Positions 40,701-52,700 of a stretch of 64,000 nt of DNA are shown one piece after another. The DNA is from Numida meleagris. Its lineage: Eukaryota; Chordata; Aves; Galliformes; Numididae. The stretch spans positions 50,031,938 through 50,095,937 of the forward strand of contig NC_034411.1 in NCBI RefSeq assembly GCF_002078875.1, in the 5' to 3' direction. The first letter of the stretch is position 1. The number at the start of each line of letters is the position of its first letter. Both the position numbers and the translations under genes were made by a program. Under the pieces are notes generated by a model. It was not told the DNA's origin. It searched no databases and worked only from the letters and a program-made list of their open reading frames with translations.

Positions 40701-43700
40701 GTGCAACTCCAGTTGGTTCTAACATTATACCTAAGTTAATTCTCTTTTGACTGATAAGCTCATTATTTTTGGATATGCCTCTCCTCTTTTTATATGCACA
40801 GAATTTGTGTGATGTATGCCAAAAGAAATGTGAAAAGCTTGATTTCATTGACGTTCAGCAAGGAAGAATCATTTATTTTAGAATCATAGAATCATAGAAT
40901 GGCCTGGGTTGAAAAGGACCTCAAAGATCATTGAGTTTCAACCCCCTCCGCTGTGTGCAGGGTCACCAACCACTAGACCAGGCTGCCCAGAGCCACGTCC
41001 AGCCTGGCCTTGAATGCCTCTAGGGATGGGGCATCCACAACCTGTTCCAATGCATCACCCCCCTCTGTGTGACTTTTTAATTTACTAAGATTTTACTTGA
41101 TCTCAAAACCCATACTTGCTGATATCAGTACTCACTGCAGTAATGTGTATGGGAAACAATAGACACTTCCAGTCTCTTGTTTTTAAAATATCCACCCATA
41201 CACTAATACAACAATATGCTGTGAAGCTTGAGGAAGCTTTACAGAACATGAACCCCTGTGTATTCCAGCTGGTGTTTCTTATGGAGAAATCGGTTGAACA
41301 AAGGAAACCACAGAGGTCGCTGTAATATATGGTAGCACCAGGCAAAAATCCTCGCTGGTTGTAAATGCTCTTTATGGGGATTCTCACGGAGATGCTCGTT
41401 ATTCCTTCTCCAGAAGAATTTCTGCCATTTCTTTTCTCAGGGTCACAGAGCCCTGCAGTGTGGGCCCCAACCCTGCTGTCATGCTTTGGTGTGGGATAGT
41501 AAGTCTTCCAAAGTGGCACCAGTTCTTTGAAGAACTGACTGAAAAAGCCCCTAATCACACCACCTGGCGATATAACTGAATGCTTTAATATCTAATAGGA
41601 TTTTAAAATGTCGTGTGTCCTGACAAATATTATTGATGTTTAAATGAGTGACTATTTATACAGTTTATCTAACATGCACAACTAAAATATTTGATGCTGT
41701 TCACATACACAGATCTTCAGAAAGCCACCATCTGTAACATTTTCTCCTCATGCTATACTAAAATATAATTTGTAAAAATCAAGCTATAAAGCCCGAAGGA
41801 TGAAACAGAAACATTACACTGAAATCAATTTGCTTTTAATTTAGCAATCACTTTAGCGCTAACAACAGACAGGTGACTTTGTTACAGGTGTGGAATTGTA
41901 TCTCTAACTTATTCCTGAAATGACCTGTATTCCCACAGTTGTCATATAAAGAACAAATTCAAACAGTTACGTAAAAAGTGAATACATTCTGTTTCATGCA
42001 GGACTTAAGTTGCCTCTTTGAGCTATACTTGGAGCCTCTTCAAAATGAAACCTTCCTTACACAAGATGAGGTAAGGGAATTACTGAAATATGCACTTTCC
42101 ATTCTTTCACGAGTTAAGACCTTGGCTTTTTTTTTTTTATCTGCTGAGAGCACTACAGAAGAGGAAAACAATGAATATAACAATAGGAGTTACACCTGTA
42201 TGTGTCTTTCTGGTTCATGCGTCACTCACTTTTTAAAAATGGTAGCTGCACTTCTGATTTAACTGCTAAGAAATCTCTGCTTTTTTATAACAAGTTTCTA
42301 ATAAAATGCATTTGAAAAATATTAATGAATACGTTACTGGTCTGGCAACCTCTTTTGGTGTGTCATATCTCCTTGGTGGACTATTTTCTCAAGACCAAAG
42401 GTAGTTGTATGGAGTGCTCTTGTCATAGCCTGATGTTTTTTCACAGATGGAGTCCTTGTTCGGCAGTCTGCCGGAAATGCTAGATTTTCAGAAGGTGTTT
42501 TTGGAGACCCTTGAAGATGGAATATCATCTTCCTCAGATTTTAATACATTGGAGACACCATCTCAGTTCCGGGTAAATACGTGGTTATTTAATAGCTTAA
42601 AACTGGTCTGGAAATGTTTGTGGAAATCTGGCTTTAAAATTCTGTTTCATACGGTTGCTTTTATGTTTGAAGCATTACTTTGGATTGCTGACACCTATCA
42701 GTAGTGGAAGATAACTGCTATTTTCCATGGTTTTTCCTCTTTACCATGGCAAAGGATGTAAGACAGAATATGCAGAGCAGACTTTGAGTATGCTACGAAG
42801 TAGCAGTGCTTACACGACACATAACTCTGTAGAAAGGTTATTGTTGCTGTGCTGAATTCTGCCTTGCATATCATAGAATCATAGAATGGCCTGGGTTGAA
42901 AAGGATCATAAAGATCATCTAGTTTCAACCCCCCTGCTGAGTGTAGGGTTGCCAACCGCTAGACCAGGCTGCTCAGAGCCACGTCCAGCCTGGCCTTGAA
43001 TGCCTCCAGGGACGGGGCATCCACAACCCCCCTGGGCAACCTGTTCCAGTGCATCATCACCCTCTGCGTCAAAAACTTTCTCCTAATATCTAACCTAAAT
43101 CTTCCATCTGAGCTTAAAACCATTCCCCCTTGTCCTGTCACTGTCCACCCTTGTAAACAGTTGTTCCCCCTCCTGTCTATACGCTGCCTTCAAGTATTGG
43201 AAGGCCACAATGAGGTCTCCCTGGAGACTTCTCCAAACTAAACAAGCCCAGTTCCCTCAACCTTTCTTCATAGGAGAGGTGCTCCAGCCTTCTGATCATC
43301 TTGGTGGCCCTCCTCTGAACTCGATCTAAGAGCTCCATATCTTGTACTGAGTGCCCCAGGCCTGGACGCAGTACTCCAGATGGGGCCTCACAAGAGCTGA
43401 GTAGAGGGGATGTGCTTGTGCTCCCCGCTGTGCCCAGTTCACCTGCTGCAGACTGGGAGCTTTTCCTTTTAAATGCAGCATGAGTTTCTCATGTTGTGAG
43501 GTCTAACAGGGCCACATCTATGAAGTGCAGATGACTGTAGATTGTGCCTTGGCTGTCCTGTCTTCCTCCCAGTCACACCACTCAGTACCTGACATAACTG
43601 AGGAAGAAGGTTCCCTAGAGATGCTGATGCTGTCACAGAGCTAGGAGAGACTGCTGGCAGGTCTCCCTGACCCTTGCTGTGTTCTGTGGAGCAAACATTG

Positions 43701-46700
43701 ATTAAAAAGATGGGAGAGGGTTGCTCTCTTCTTCCTCCTCCTCCTCCTCCACCTCTTCCTCCCTCACTACTAGTCTTTCTTATCTTTGCTGTGAGAAGCA
43801 TTTTTCTAAAAAGATTTCCCTCGTGATTCAGTCCCTCCCACATCTTCCCATCCTCCTCTTCATCCAGGGGAAGCAGAGGTGCCCTGTAATTATCACCTGC
43901 CCAAAAGAAGGAAAACAGTTGGAAAGCAACCCTGTGATTGTTTTACACTGTCACTTTTGGTGCTTTCATGCCCTACTTCCAAGTGCTCATGTGTTTTCCC
44001 AGCACAGCGTACCTCTTACATGTCTGTAGCTTTTTCTTCCTGTGCTGTCTCAAAGATACAGTAAGACAATGTCTACAGTGGTGGTGTTTGCTAAGGGAGA
44101 ACTGAGAAAATTGCAGGCTTTGCCTAAATAGGCTGAAGTCTACAGAAACAAAGAAGCATCATGGAGCTACTCTGAGTAATGTATTCATGTAATATAGATG
44201 TTATATATATATATATATACACACACATACATGTATCTATATATGTGTATATATATACACACATATACATAGGTGTGTATATATATATATATATGTGTAT
44301 ATATATATAATCTAGGATATATACAGAAAGACAGCAGATACTCACACCATTGAGTCTCTGTGTTATGTACCTGAATGTTCGTTTAGGATTCTGGTAATAA
44401 AGTAAATATTTTGATTGTGTTGATTTCAGAAATTGCTGTTTTCCCTGGGAGGATCATTTCTGTATTATGCTGACCACTTTAAACTGTACAGTGGCTTTTG
44501 TGCCAACCACATCAAAGTTCAGAAAGTTCTTGAGAGAGGTAATTAATTGTCTTCATCACTACAATTCATTTGCATGACTTCAAACTTCAGTCAACCACTG
44601 TAACAAACCCTGTTGACCTGCAGCGAATACTGGTACAAAGGAAGGACTAATAGGATATCTTTCAATAGAAATAGCTGAGATCTGCAGTTCTGCTAAAGTA
44701 CGGTATAGAACTGAAGGGATGAGATTTCTTTTGTAACCACTAAGCGGTAGCCTGAATAGCAACAGAAGCATCTGCCACAAGTTTGTGCTGTCTGCAGATT
44801 TAGTTCGTACTCCAAAAAGCAGCAGCTATATTTGGTTTGTATATGCTCGCATGTTAAATGATGGATGTCAATCAAAGCTGCAATGAATGGCAGAGTAAGT
44901 GAGGAATTACTTCCTCTATCACTTTCTTAATTTGATGCAGAGTTCTGCAGTGCAGGAATAATGTCACCTTTAGATGATTGCTCTCTTAGCCCTTCTGTAC
45001 ATTATTTAATGCAGGAAATGATAGTGAAATGAATAGTGTAAAGCATCTATTGAAAAAGGTGAGGTTTTTGATGCTGTTTACAAGTTGCAGTTCTGTGCTT
45101 TCACACTATGACTTCCACGTTCAACTGACCAACCTGTTCATTTACATTTAGCCAAAACAGACAGTGCCTTTAAGGCCTTTCTGGATGCTCGCAATCCCAC
45201 AAAGCAACACTCCTCTACGCTGGAGTCATATCTCATAAAGCCTGTTCAGAGAGTGCTGAAATATCCTCTGCTTTTGAAAGAGCTGGTGTCTCTAACAGAC
45301 AACGAGAGTGAGGAGCACTATCATTTGACAGGTAACTTCTTGGATTCTTCTACAGGAATGAATATGAGTTAAGTTTGATTTCCAGCCTTTTCTGAAGATG
45401 CTGGTAACCAAACTGTTAGATAGCACAGAACTCGTCAAAACTTAGAATTCCTTCTCTCTCATTAAAAAAAGTAAGTAGCTTTATTGTGCTTTTAGCAAAA
45501 AAATCCCACTTGGTATGTCTCCAAGTCCCTTTGAGAAATAGATAGAACCAGAATTTGTCACAACAAACAGGACTGGGGTCTTTCTCCTTAGTTCTTGTGA
45601 GAGGAGCTTATCCGGCCATTGTGTTGTTTTTCCACTTGGGAAACGCTGCCCAAAGCTCCATCTTGTGGTTGTTATTCAGTTCCTGAAATGTGTCAAATTT
45701 TAACAGCATTGCATACGGAAATTTTAGTTGTTTGAGGCTTGACTGTAATTCTTGCTTGTGTGGAAGAGTTCTGTGTCAAAGCTTTGCAGTCTTCACACAC
45801 AGAGAGAATGACCACCCTCATATATATATTAGATTCTTTTTCTAGACTCAAATGCTTGGGACTTCACCCTGACAAATATCAGTTCATGTCTGCCAGCACC
45901 TTAAGGATGAAAGTCCAGAGATGAATTTCATGGATCTATTTTCATTTTAACAAAATAGATTCAGGGCAAATACAGTCAGCAAAAAGTCATGAGGCCATTA
46001 CTGACTTCAAAGGGAGCTTCTAATACTATATTTTGCCATTACAACCAGGCTGAGGGTGACTTTTTTGCAGGTCAAGGGTGAATGCCAAACTGCTGAAAGA
46101 CTGCAACATTAAGAGCTGGCAGAACTAGGGAAATTAAGTGCCCTTATCCAACTCTTTTGTGGATTAACAAAAAAGTAATGAAATCTAGTGTCATTCTTTG
46201 CCTAGAAAACAAAATGTAAATAAAACCTGACTACCAGTATTTAATTTCATGGATAACAACCAGTGATGAATTTGTGCAGCCTTGCACTATATTTATCTAT
46301 CTATTTTGTGATGAGCCAAATTCTATTATTTTCCATTAAAGCTCAATAAATTATTTATTCTACTATGGCTGTTTATGACTCTGGATAGCCTAATGGCCCC
46401 ATTTATACAAGATGCGAAACCTAACTGTGTTTAGTGTTGTTATGAACCCCAAATACATGAATATTCATCACTAGAACACTTATTGCTATCTGTTCAGGCA
46501 CTTAAGAGATCAGATAAGCATTTTTCACTTTGATCGGGAAGCATACTTTCTGCAGCTGCTATGAGAAGCACTGATCTGAAGCTAGAATTCTGATCAACAA
46601 ACTTTGGGAATGCTGCATGATTTTGGCTGCCTCAAGTAGAATTCAACATAAAATGTCATGGTTAGAAAATGCAATTGAACTACATAGCTGTCTCTGAATT

Positions 46701-49700
46701 TTTTAAACCTTATAGAAGCGCTGAAGGCAATGGAAAAAGTAGCAAGTCACATCAATGAGATGCAGAAGATATATGAAGATTATGGCACTGTATTTGATCA
46801 GCTGGTTGCAGATCAAAGCGGAACAGAGAAGGAGGTAAGAGAAGAAACAATTTATTAACTCCTGAAGCATTATCCTTCTAGCTGTTGGGGGTCTTTATCT
46901 CTTCCTGAAGTAATTTTGGGAACTTATTTGTGCTGCGCGTCCTTCATTCTCCTTTAATATTTTGACTTCCATTTTGTATCTGCCTGTGAAGTTTTCTTTT
47001 TGTCAGCAGGTTACAGTAAAAATTTTCAGACAGCCTTCTGGACTGACAAGAATTGCAAGCAGGCGTAGACGTAATTCTCAGTAGGAAAAAATAAAGACGT
47101 CTTCCTCTTCTCAAGTGCTACAGAGATTATCCATGCCCAAAGGCATTCAGATTTTATACTTCAGAGTTCTTAAGTTCTTAAGATTTTTTTTTTTCACCCA
47201 TATAAATGAAAGTGGCAATTCTAGGGATTTCACATTAATGTCTGTTATTCTCATTCTCTACGCTTCTAGTGCTGAGGCATCCACGGGTATTTGAGAGAGC
47301 AAAAGCCATTAGCTGAATGAACTGTGTGCACGCATCTCACAGAACTGGGGCAGCGAGGTCTCAACTTAGGCATCTACATCAAACAATTACTAAGCAGACC
47401 AAATCAGTAAGGTGGAGATTGGATATGAAGATGCCAACTCAGTTGTTTTATTTCCTCACAGTTAAAGCCAAATCACCTCCATTGGCAACCTAGTTCCTCA
47501 TCATTTATAGGAAACAAACTTGACAGGCTGAGATATTCTTCAGTTTCACATTGTAGTCCACTGAAGAAAGAAGACTCTTGGAGACCAAGACCTGCATTAA
47601 TTCTGCCACTGGCAGTATCGTTAATACTAATAACTCTATAAAGACATCTACAGCTAATAAATCAGCCAGTTCACAACTGGCTATATGTAAATGACAGATC
47701 ATTAGGTCAACTTCATATTCTTATAAACTATTAAGAACTTCTATGCAGCTTCCATAACTTTCGTACTGTTACTTCTGTGGTTATTATCTGTTTGGCAAAG
47801 GCTGCTCTGAAAGTAATGCCTCCTATTTTATTCTGTTGGCCCACAACGTCAGAAGCAGATGCTAGTAGTATGGGTGTGCAGGTTGACCCTTCCCACCAAT
47901 ATTTTGCTACATTTTGTTGCCCTGCAGCAGATGGCAGCAGAGGTACAGTCTGACAAATGGCATCCAGAAGTGTGTATGAAGCAATGGTGTGTCACTGAAT
48001 TCCTCCATGTGGAAAACATTGCACCCATTGACATTCATTGACACTCACTGACACTTGCTAAACATTGATAGAGACAAACAGTGGATGTGGGTGGTGTGTT
48101 TCAGCAGTGGTGACAGCAATGTGAAAGATGAGCCATGGTCCAGACAGCCATGCACAGCTGTCACACCACAAAGTAGAGAGCCTATTAATCAGGTCATCCA
48201 TGTGAATCAGCTGACTATGTTGAAAAGTAGTTTTTGGTAGTTGAGAATTTGCTCTATCAAATCATGTTACTGTGCTCTTTGTATTTGTTGTAGTTTCCAC
48301 TGAAATAAATAGGAGGTATTACTTTCAAAGCAACCTAGGGGGACTACTCACACTTTCCTCCCTTAGTACACTGTCTTTCTCACTGTGTACATTCAGTAAA
48401 TACAGAAATCATATCCTTAATGCTATCAATGTGTACTCATTTTAATATTTACTCCCACCCATGGATCACGGCATTGATGTATACTACTTAAATTTTTAAC
48501 TGTTGTTACTTGATTATTGTTTAATTTAATTCAGGTGACCGAGCTTTCCATGGGAGAACTTCTGATGCACTCTACAGTTTCCTGGCTAAATCCTTTCCCA
48601 TCACTGGGCAAAGCAAGAAAAGACCTTGAACTTACAGTGTTTGGTAAGTGTCTTCCTTTACGACACTGCTCTTTCAGATCTAAAGATGAAGAAATTAAAA
48701 TTTCCCACAAGATTAAAGCCACTATCTTCTTTTCCTGTAACCATGCGTTATCTAGGCTAGACTTGCATCTGAAAGCATATGCAGAACCGTTATATTTCCT
48801 AATACAACAAGTGAAAATTTTCCATTTAATTTGCTTGCTGCTACTGTTTGTTCTGTGAGCCAACCTCATCTGCTCTCTGTGTAAAGTATGGAAATCAATG
48901 ATTTTCAAGCGACAACGTTGTCTAGAATAATATGATAAAGAAGTCTTTCAAATGAAGCTGGTAGGAAAACGATGATTTATTTCACTCTTGGGAATACAGG
49001 CTAGCCTGTTTTACAACTGTTGCATCAAAATGTGTTGTAGGCCAGTCCTCATTCAGATGATATAAGTGGAAATCAGAGCACAGAACCAAAAGTTTTACTG
49101 AATAGTATACATACTATTAATCGTTTATTACCTAATACTATTAATCGTTTATTACCTAAGTAATCAAAAAGTTCCAGTGAAACATATTAGGCACTTGTCT
49201 ATTTATTTAAAAAAACATCTATTTAAAATGTCCTTGGACCCAGAGAACAACTCCAGATTCATAAGAGACAAGTTTTCCTAAGTTTCCAAGTTTCTCTAAG
49301 CATGACAGATTAGGGGAGAGAGTGCTTCTAAACAGAAGAACAAGCGTGAATTACTTCCCCATGTTCACCTGGATGAGCTTCTCAGTGATCCACACATGCC
49401 AGTCACTTGAGTCCAGGAAATGGGAGTTCCCAGCAGGATGTGCATAAATAAATGAAGGGATTCTGGCCTGATACCTAGCTTAGACTGCTCGTCTGCCACT
49501 TGGGAAACCTGGTTTTATTCCCGCTTCAAAGTCTACTGCAGATTGAAAAGTGCACTTAGTGCATGGAACTGAAGGAAACTACGTCCAGCTCTAGAGTAAA
49601 TGCTGTGCTCACTGTGGCTGCATCGTGGCTCTATGTAGGCATGACAGCCTACTGCATATCACTGCCCCTCTCTCCTTTTCCACTGGAAGGAAATGTAGAT

Positions 49701-52700
49701 GCATGAGTAAGTTTAGAGCTATACCGCCCTCATCCAAACTGGGATCCAGGACTGCTCTGTGGAGCTATCCCATAGTCCAGATGCACCTTGAGTGTCCCTA
49801 GTTCTCTGTTCTCTCCTTATTGATTAGAGAAAACATGCCCCTGCCTCTTTGGAGGTGGAGAGATTAGATACCATTAGTGAGCCACTCCAGTCAGATGCTG
49901 TGGAAGACAGAGAATTCCTTCAGATGTAGGAGTTGAGATGTTTGTTTCCAACTGAACAAAAGCTGACTTGCAGGAAGACTTATCATCCTTTCTCACAGTT
50001 CTCTCTTAGTATTGGCATTTCACTCCACTTGAAGGCATCCATCCAAAAGAAAACCTGAACCTTTATGTCTAAACTACATCAGCTTTATTTGTTTGTGTGG
50101 AGACTTGCAGGAGCCAGGCTGCTAGTAGTTTTGCAATGCGGGTACAGAATGGCTTCATCCTGAATGTTCATCACAAAACCCAAGTAAAAATGTTGCTATT
50201 GCATGAACAAATGTGGGATGAAAAACTCACCGCTTTAATACAGAGCAGATGCTTCCCAATCACTTTGCTTATCTCGTCTTATGACTTTTAATATTCAGCT
50301 TCTTCAAGATACTATTTCCACTGAATATTATATCTGCAATTGAGAGTTTTCTTTTTTCTTCCTTTTTATTTTTTTTTTAGTTTTTAAGAGGGCTGTGATA
50401 CTGGTGTATAAAGAGAACTGCAAACTGAAAAAGAAAATGGTAAGTCTGGTGTGAGTTGTGGTGGTGGATGTTTATGCACAGGATCCTGCTGCAGTGTAGG
50501 ATGGATCATATTCATGTTGAAGGGGGAGTGGCTGTGGTAAAATGCCACCTCCTCTCACTGGGCTGAAATTTTAGCTAGCACAGATAAAACAAGCGCTCAG
50601 TATTCATGTAACAATAAGTTGTAGGGTTTTTTGTTTGTTGTTAATGCTGTTTACTAAGTGGCAGCATCTCCTCTATGTGAGCAATGCATTCATTCTGTCA
50701 GGGACAAAACATTGCTATACAGGAATCATTTTCTTCCAGATGGCTTTTATGATGGCCTACCTTAACACTGTGAGGGCTGAAGACGTCTGTTTATAGACCC
50801 TTGGTCACTTTGAAAGAAAAGGGAGCATTATAAATGTAACTTTCTCTGGCTCCATTTACAAAACTGGAATACTAAAGCAGCAAGCTGTATATCCTGAGTA
50901 TCAGTGGCAACGTACCGCAACCTGCAAATCATAAGAGATGAAGGGACTTAAAGAATAGTAGCAGCAGCAGTGACATGATTAACGTTTTCTGCAAATGTAC
51001 AGTCCCTAGACTGTTTCTTCGTGGAAAGTTTGTTCCCTAGTAGCACTTCTATATCTTTTATCCATTAAAAACGAGTGCTTTTAAAAGCTGAAGCAACTAC
51101 AAATTCTAAGCCTGTGTCTATCACCATTTCAGCTACATTTACAAGCACACATTAGAGTGGTGAAGGAAAAAGTCTAATGAACTGCAGCTTCTCTTTAGTA
51201 ATGGGTCTAAAATTAAAACAAAAAAGAACCGCTTCTTAAAAATATCCTCTTGTTTTTATTTTTGCAGCCTGCTAATGTTCGTGCTGCCCACAATTTTGGT
51301 GACTTGGATCCATTTAAGTTTCGTTGGCTGATTCCTCTATCTGCTCTTCAAGTTCGGCTTGGGAACACAGCAGGTAATTAATTCCCTTGTACTGAATACT
51401 GTGGAATGAATAGTTTTCTGGGATTCTCCAGTACTGCTTCTTCCATATGTCATTTTGGAGCTGCTGGAAACAGGCAGGCATAGAGAAAGTAGTATCTACT
51501 GTTGTCTCTGACCTCAGAGGACACAGACCTGATTCATAAACAGACTTCCTCAATTTCATATGCTGGCTTTATTCCTGTTCTTCTCTGAGTTCAGGGAGAC
51601 GCAGGGTGATACGAAGGTATGACAGAATGGAAATTCCCAATGAAAAAGATAACATGAACAGGATGAGGATTTACCTTGCCTGACATCCTGGTGATGCCCT
51701 TACACTTTTCAGTGTGCTGAGTCTTGCATTTTTCCAAATGTGGTAAGCTGACTGCATAACTGGTGTAGCAGAGGGCTGTGTTTTTGTTTTCTCTGAGTTG
51801 ATCTTTATGATCCTATCCAGTTCTGAACCTTGTGTAAAGTGTCATGTGGTGTCTTAGAGGAAATGGGAGAAGGCCTTCTAAGGCTGGAAGGCAGCAAGAA
51901 GCATAAGAATAGGGGAATGCAACTCTTCAAGAGAGAAGGTAGAGTTTTCAAAGGTAGCCCTGCAAGGCTGCTTGCTAGAACTTGAGAGTTCAGGGAACTT
52001 TCTTTTGGGTTCTACCGCAGGTGAGGTCTTCTGTGGATCCACCCATATCTATTTTAACACTGCTTTCAGAAGAGGAACTCTACGTGGGTCTTTCTAATGC
52101 TGAGGATTTTGTGAAGTATATACAAAAATAACACTTTCTTCTATGCACAGGAACAGAGAACAGCTGTATCTGGGAATTGATACACACAAAGTCAGAACTG
52201 GAAGGCAGGCCAGAAACCATCTTTCAGTTATGCAGCAGGTAAGCTTCATATGGAAGTTGGACAAATTACATTAATGAAATTTTAAAAAAAAGTAAAAGAC
52301 TCCTCTACCCTGTGACCTTTATATCAGCACTTCTAAATGTTCTCCATCTTTAAACACTGACTGAGTGCCTGAATTTAACTGCACAAGATAGAACAGTTTG
52401 AAACTACACTGAACTTGATGCAGTAATCCAATGTCAGAAATGTGCACAAATTCCAGTACGATAGAAGCAGACTAATTTTACCAGACCCTTAGTTGGTTAG
52501 CAGAAATTGCCTTCTGATAACACCACTCAAAGGGTGATCCTTTGGGACCTGAAGTTTCTTTCAGGCTGTTTTTCTAAAGGAAGTAACAAAGATCTCAAAA
52601 CTCAAAAGTGTGTGAAATGCCTAACACCACAGAACAACGTTTAGTGCTAAACTACTACTAAGAAAAGCGACTGAAAAAAACCACTGCTGTAAAGCACAAC

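Larger units (their letters stand above)
42573..44429 (+). other. TIAM2: TIAM2 intron with CR1, pyrimidine tract and TA microsatellite
   Basis: Holds a CR1 copy (about 42871-43412, minus), a CT/CCT-rich tract (about 43724-43765) and a TA/TG microsatellite (about 44200-44312). No further gene. Confidence 0.85.

Noticed and set aside
43469..43843. 124-codon minus-strand frame with a glycine run
   Set aside because: The glycine stretch is just the complement of the (CCT)n tract. No splice context or family similarity.
44124..44345. Tyr/Ile-rich minus frame
   Set aside because: Pure translation of the TA/CA microsatellite.
48531..48908. 125-codon minus-strand frame
   Set aside because: Shadow of the TIAM2 PH exon and adjacent intron on the opposite strand.
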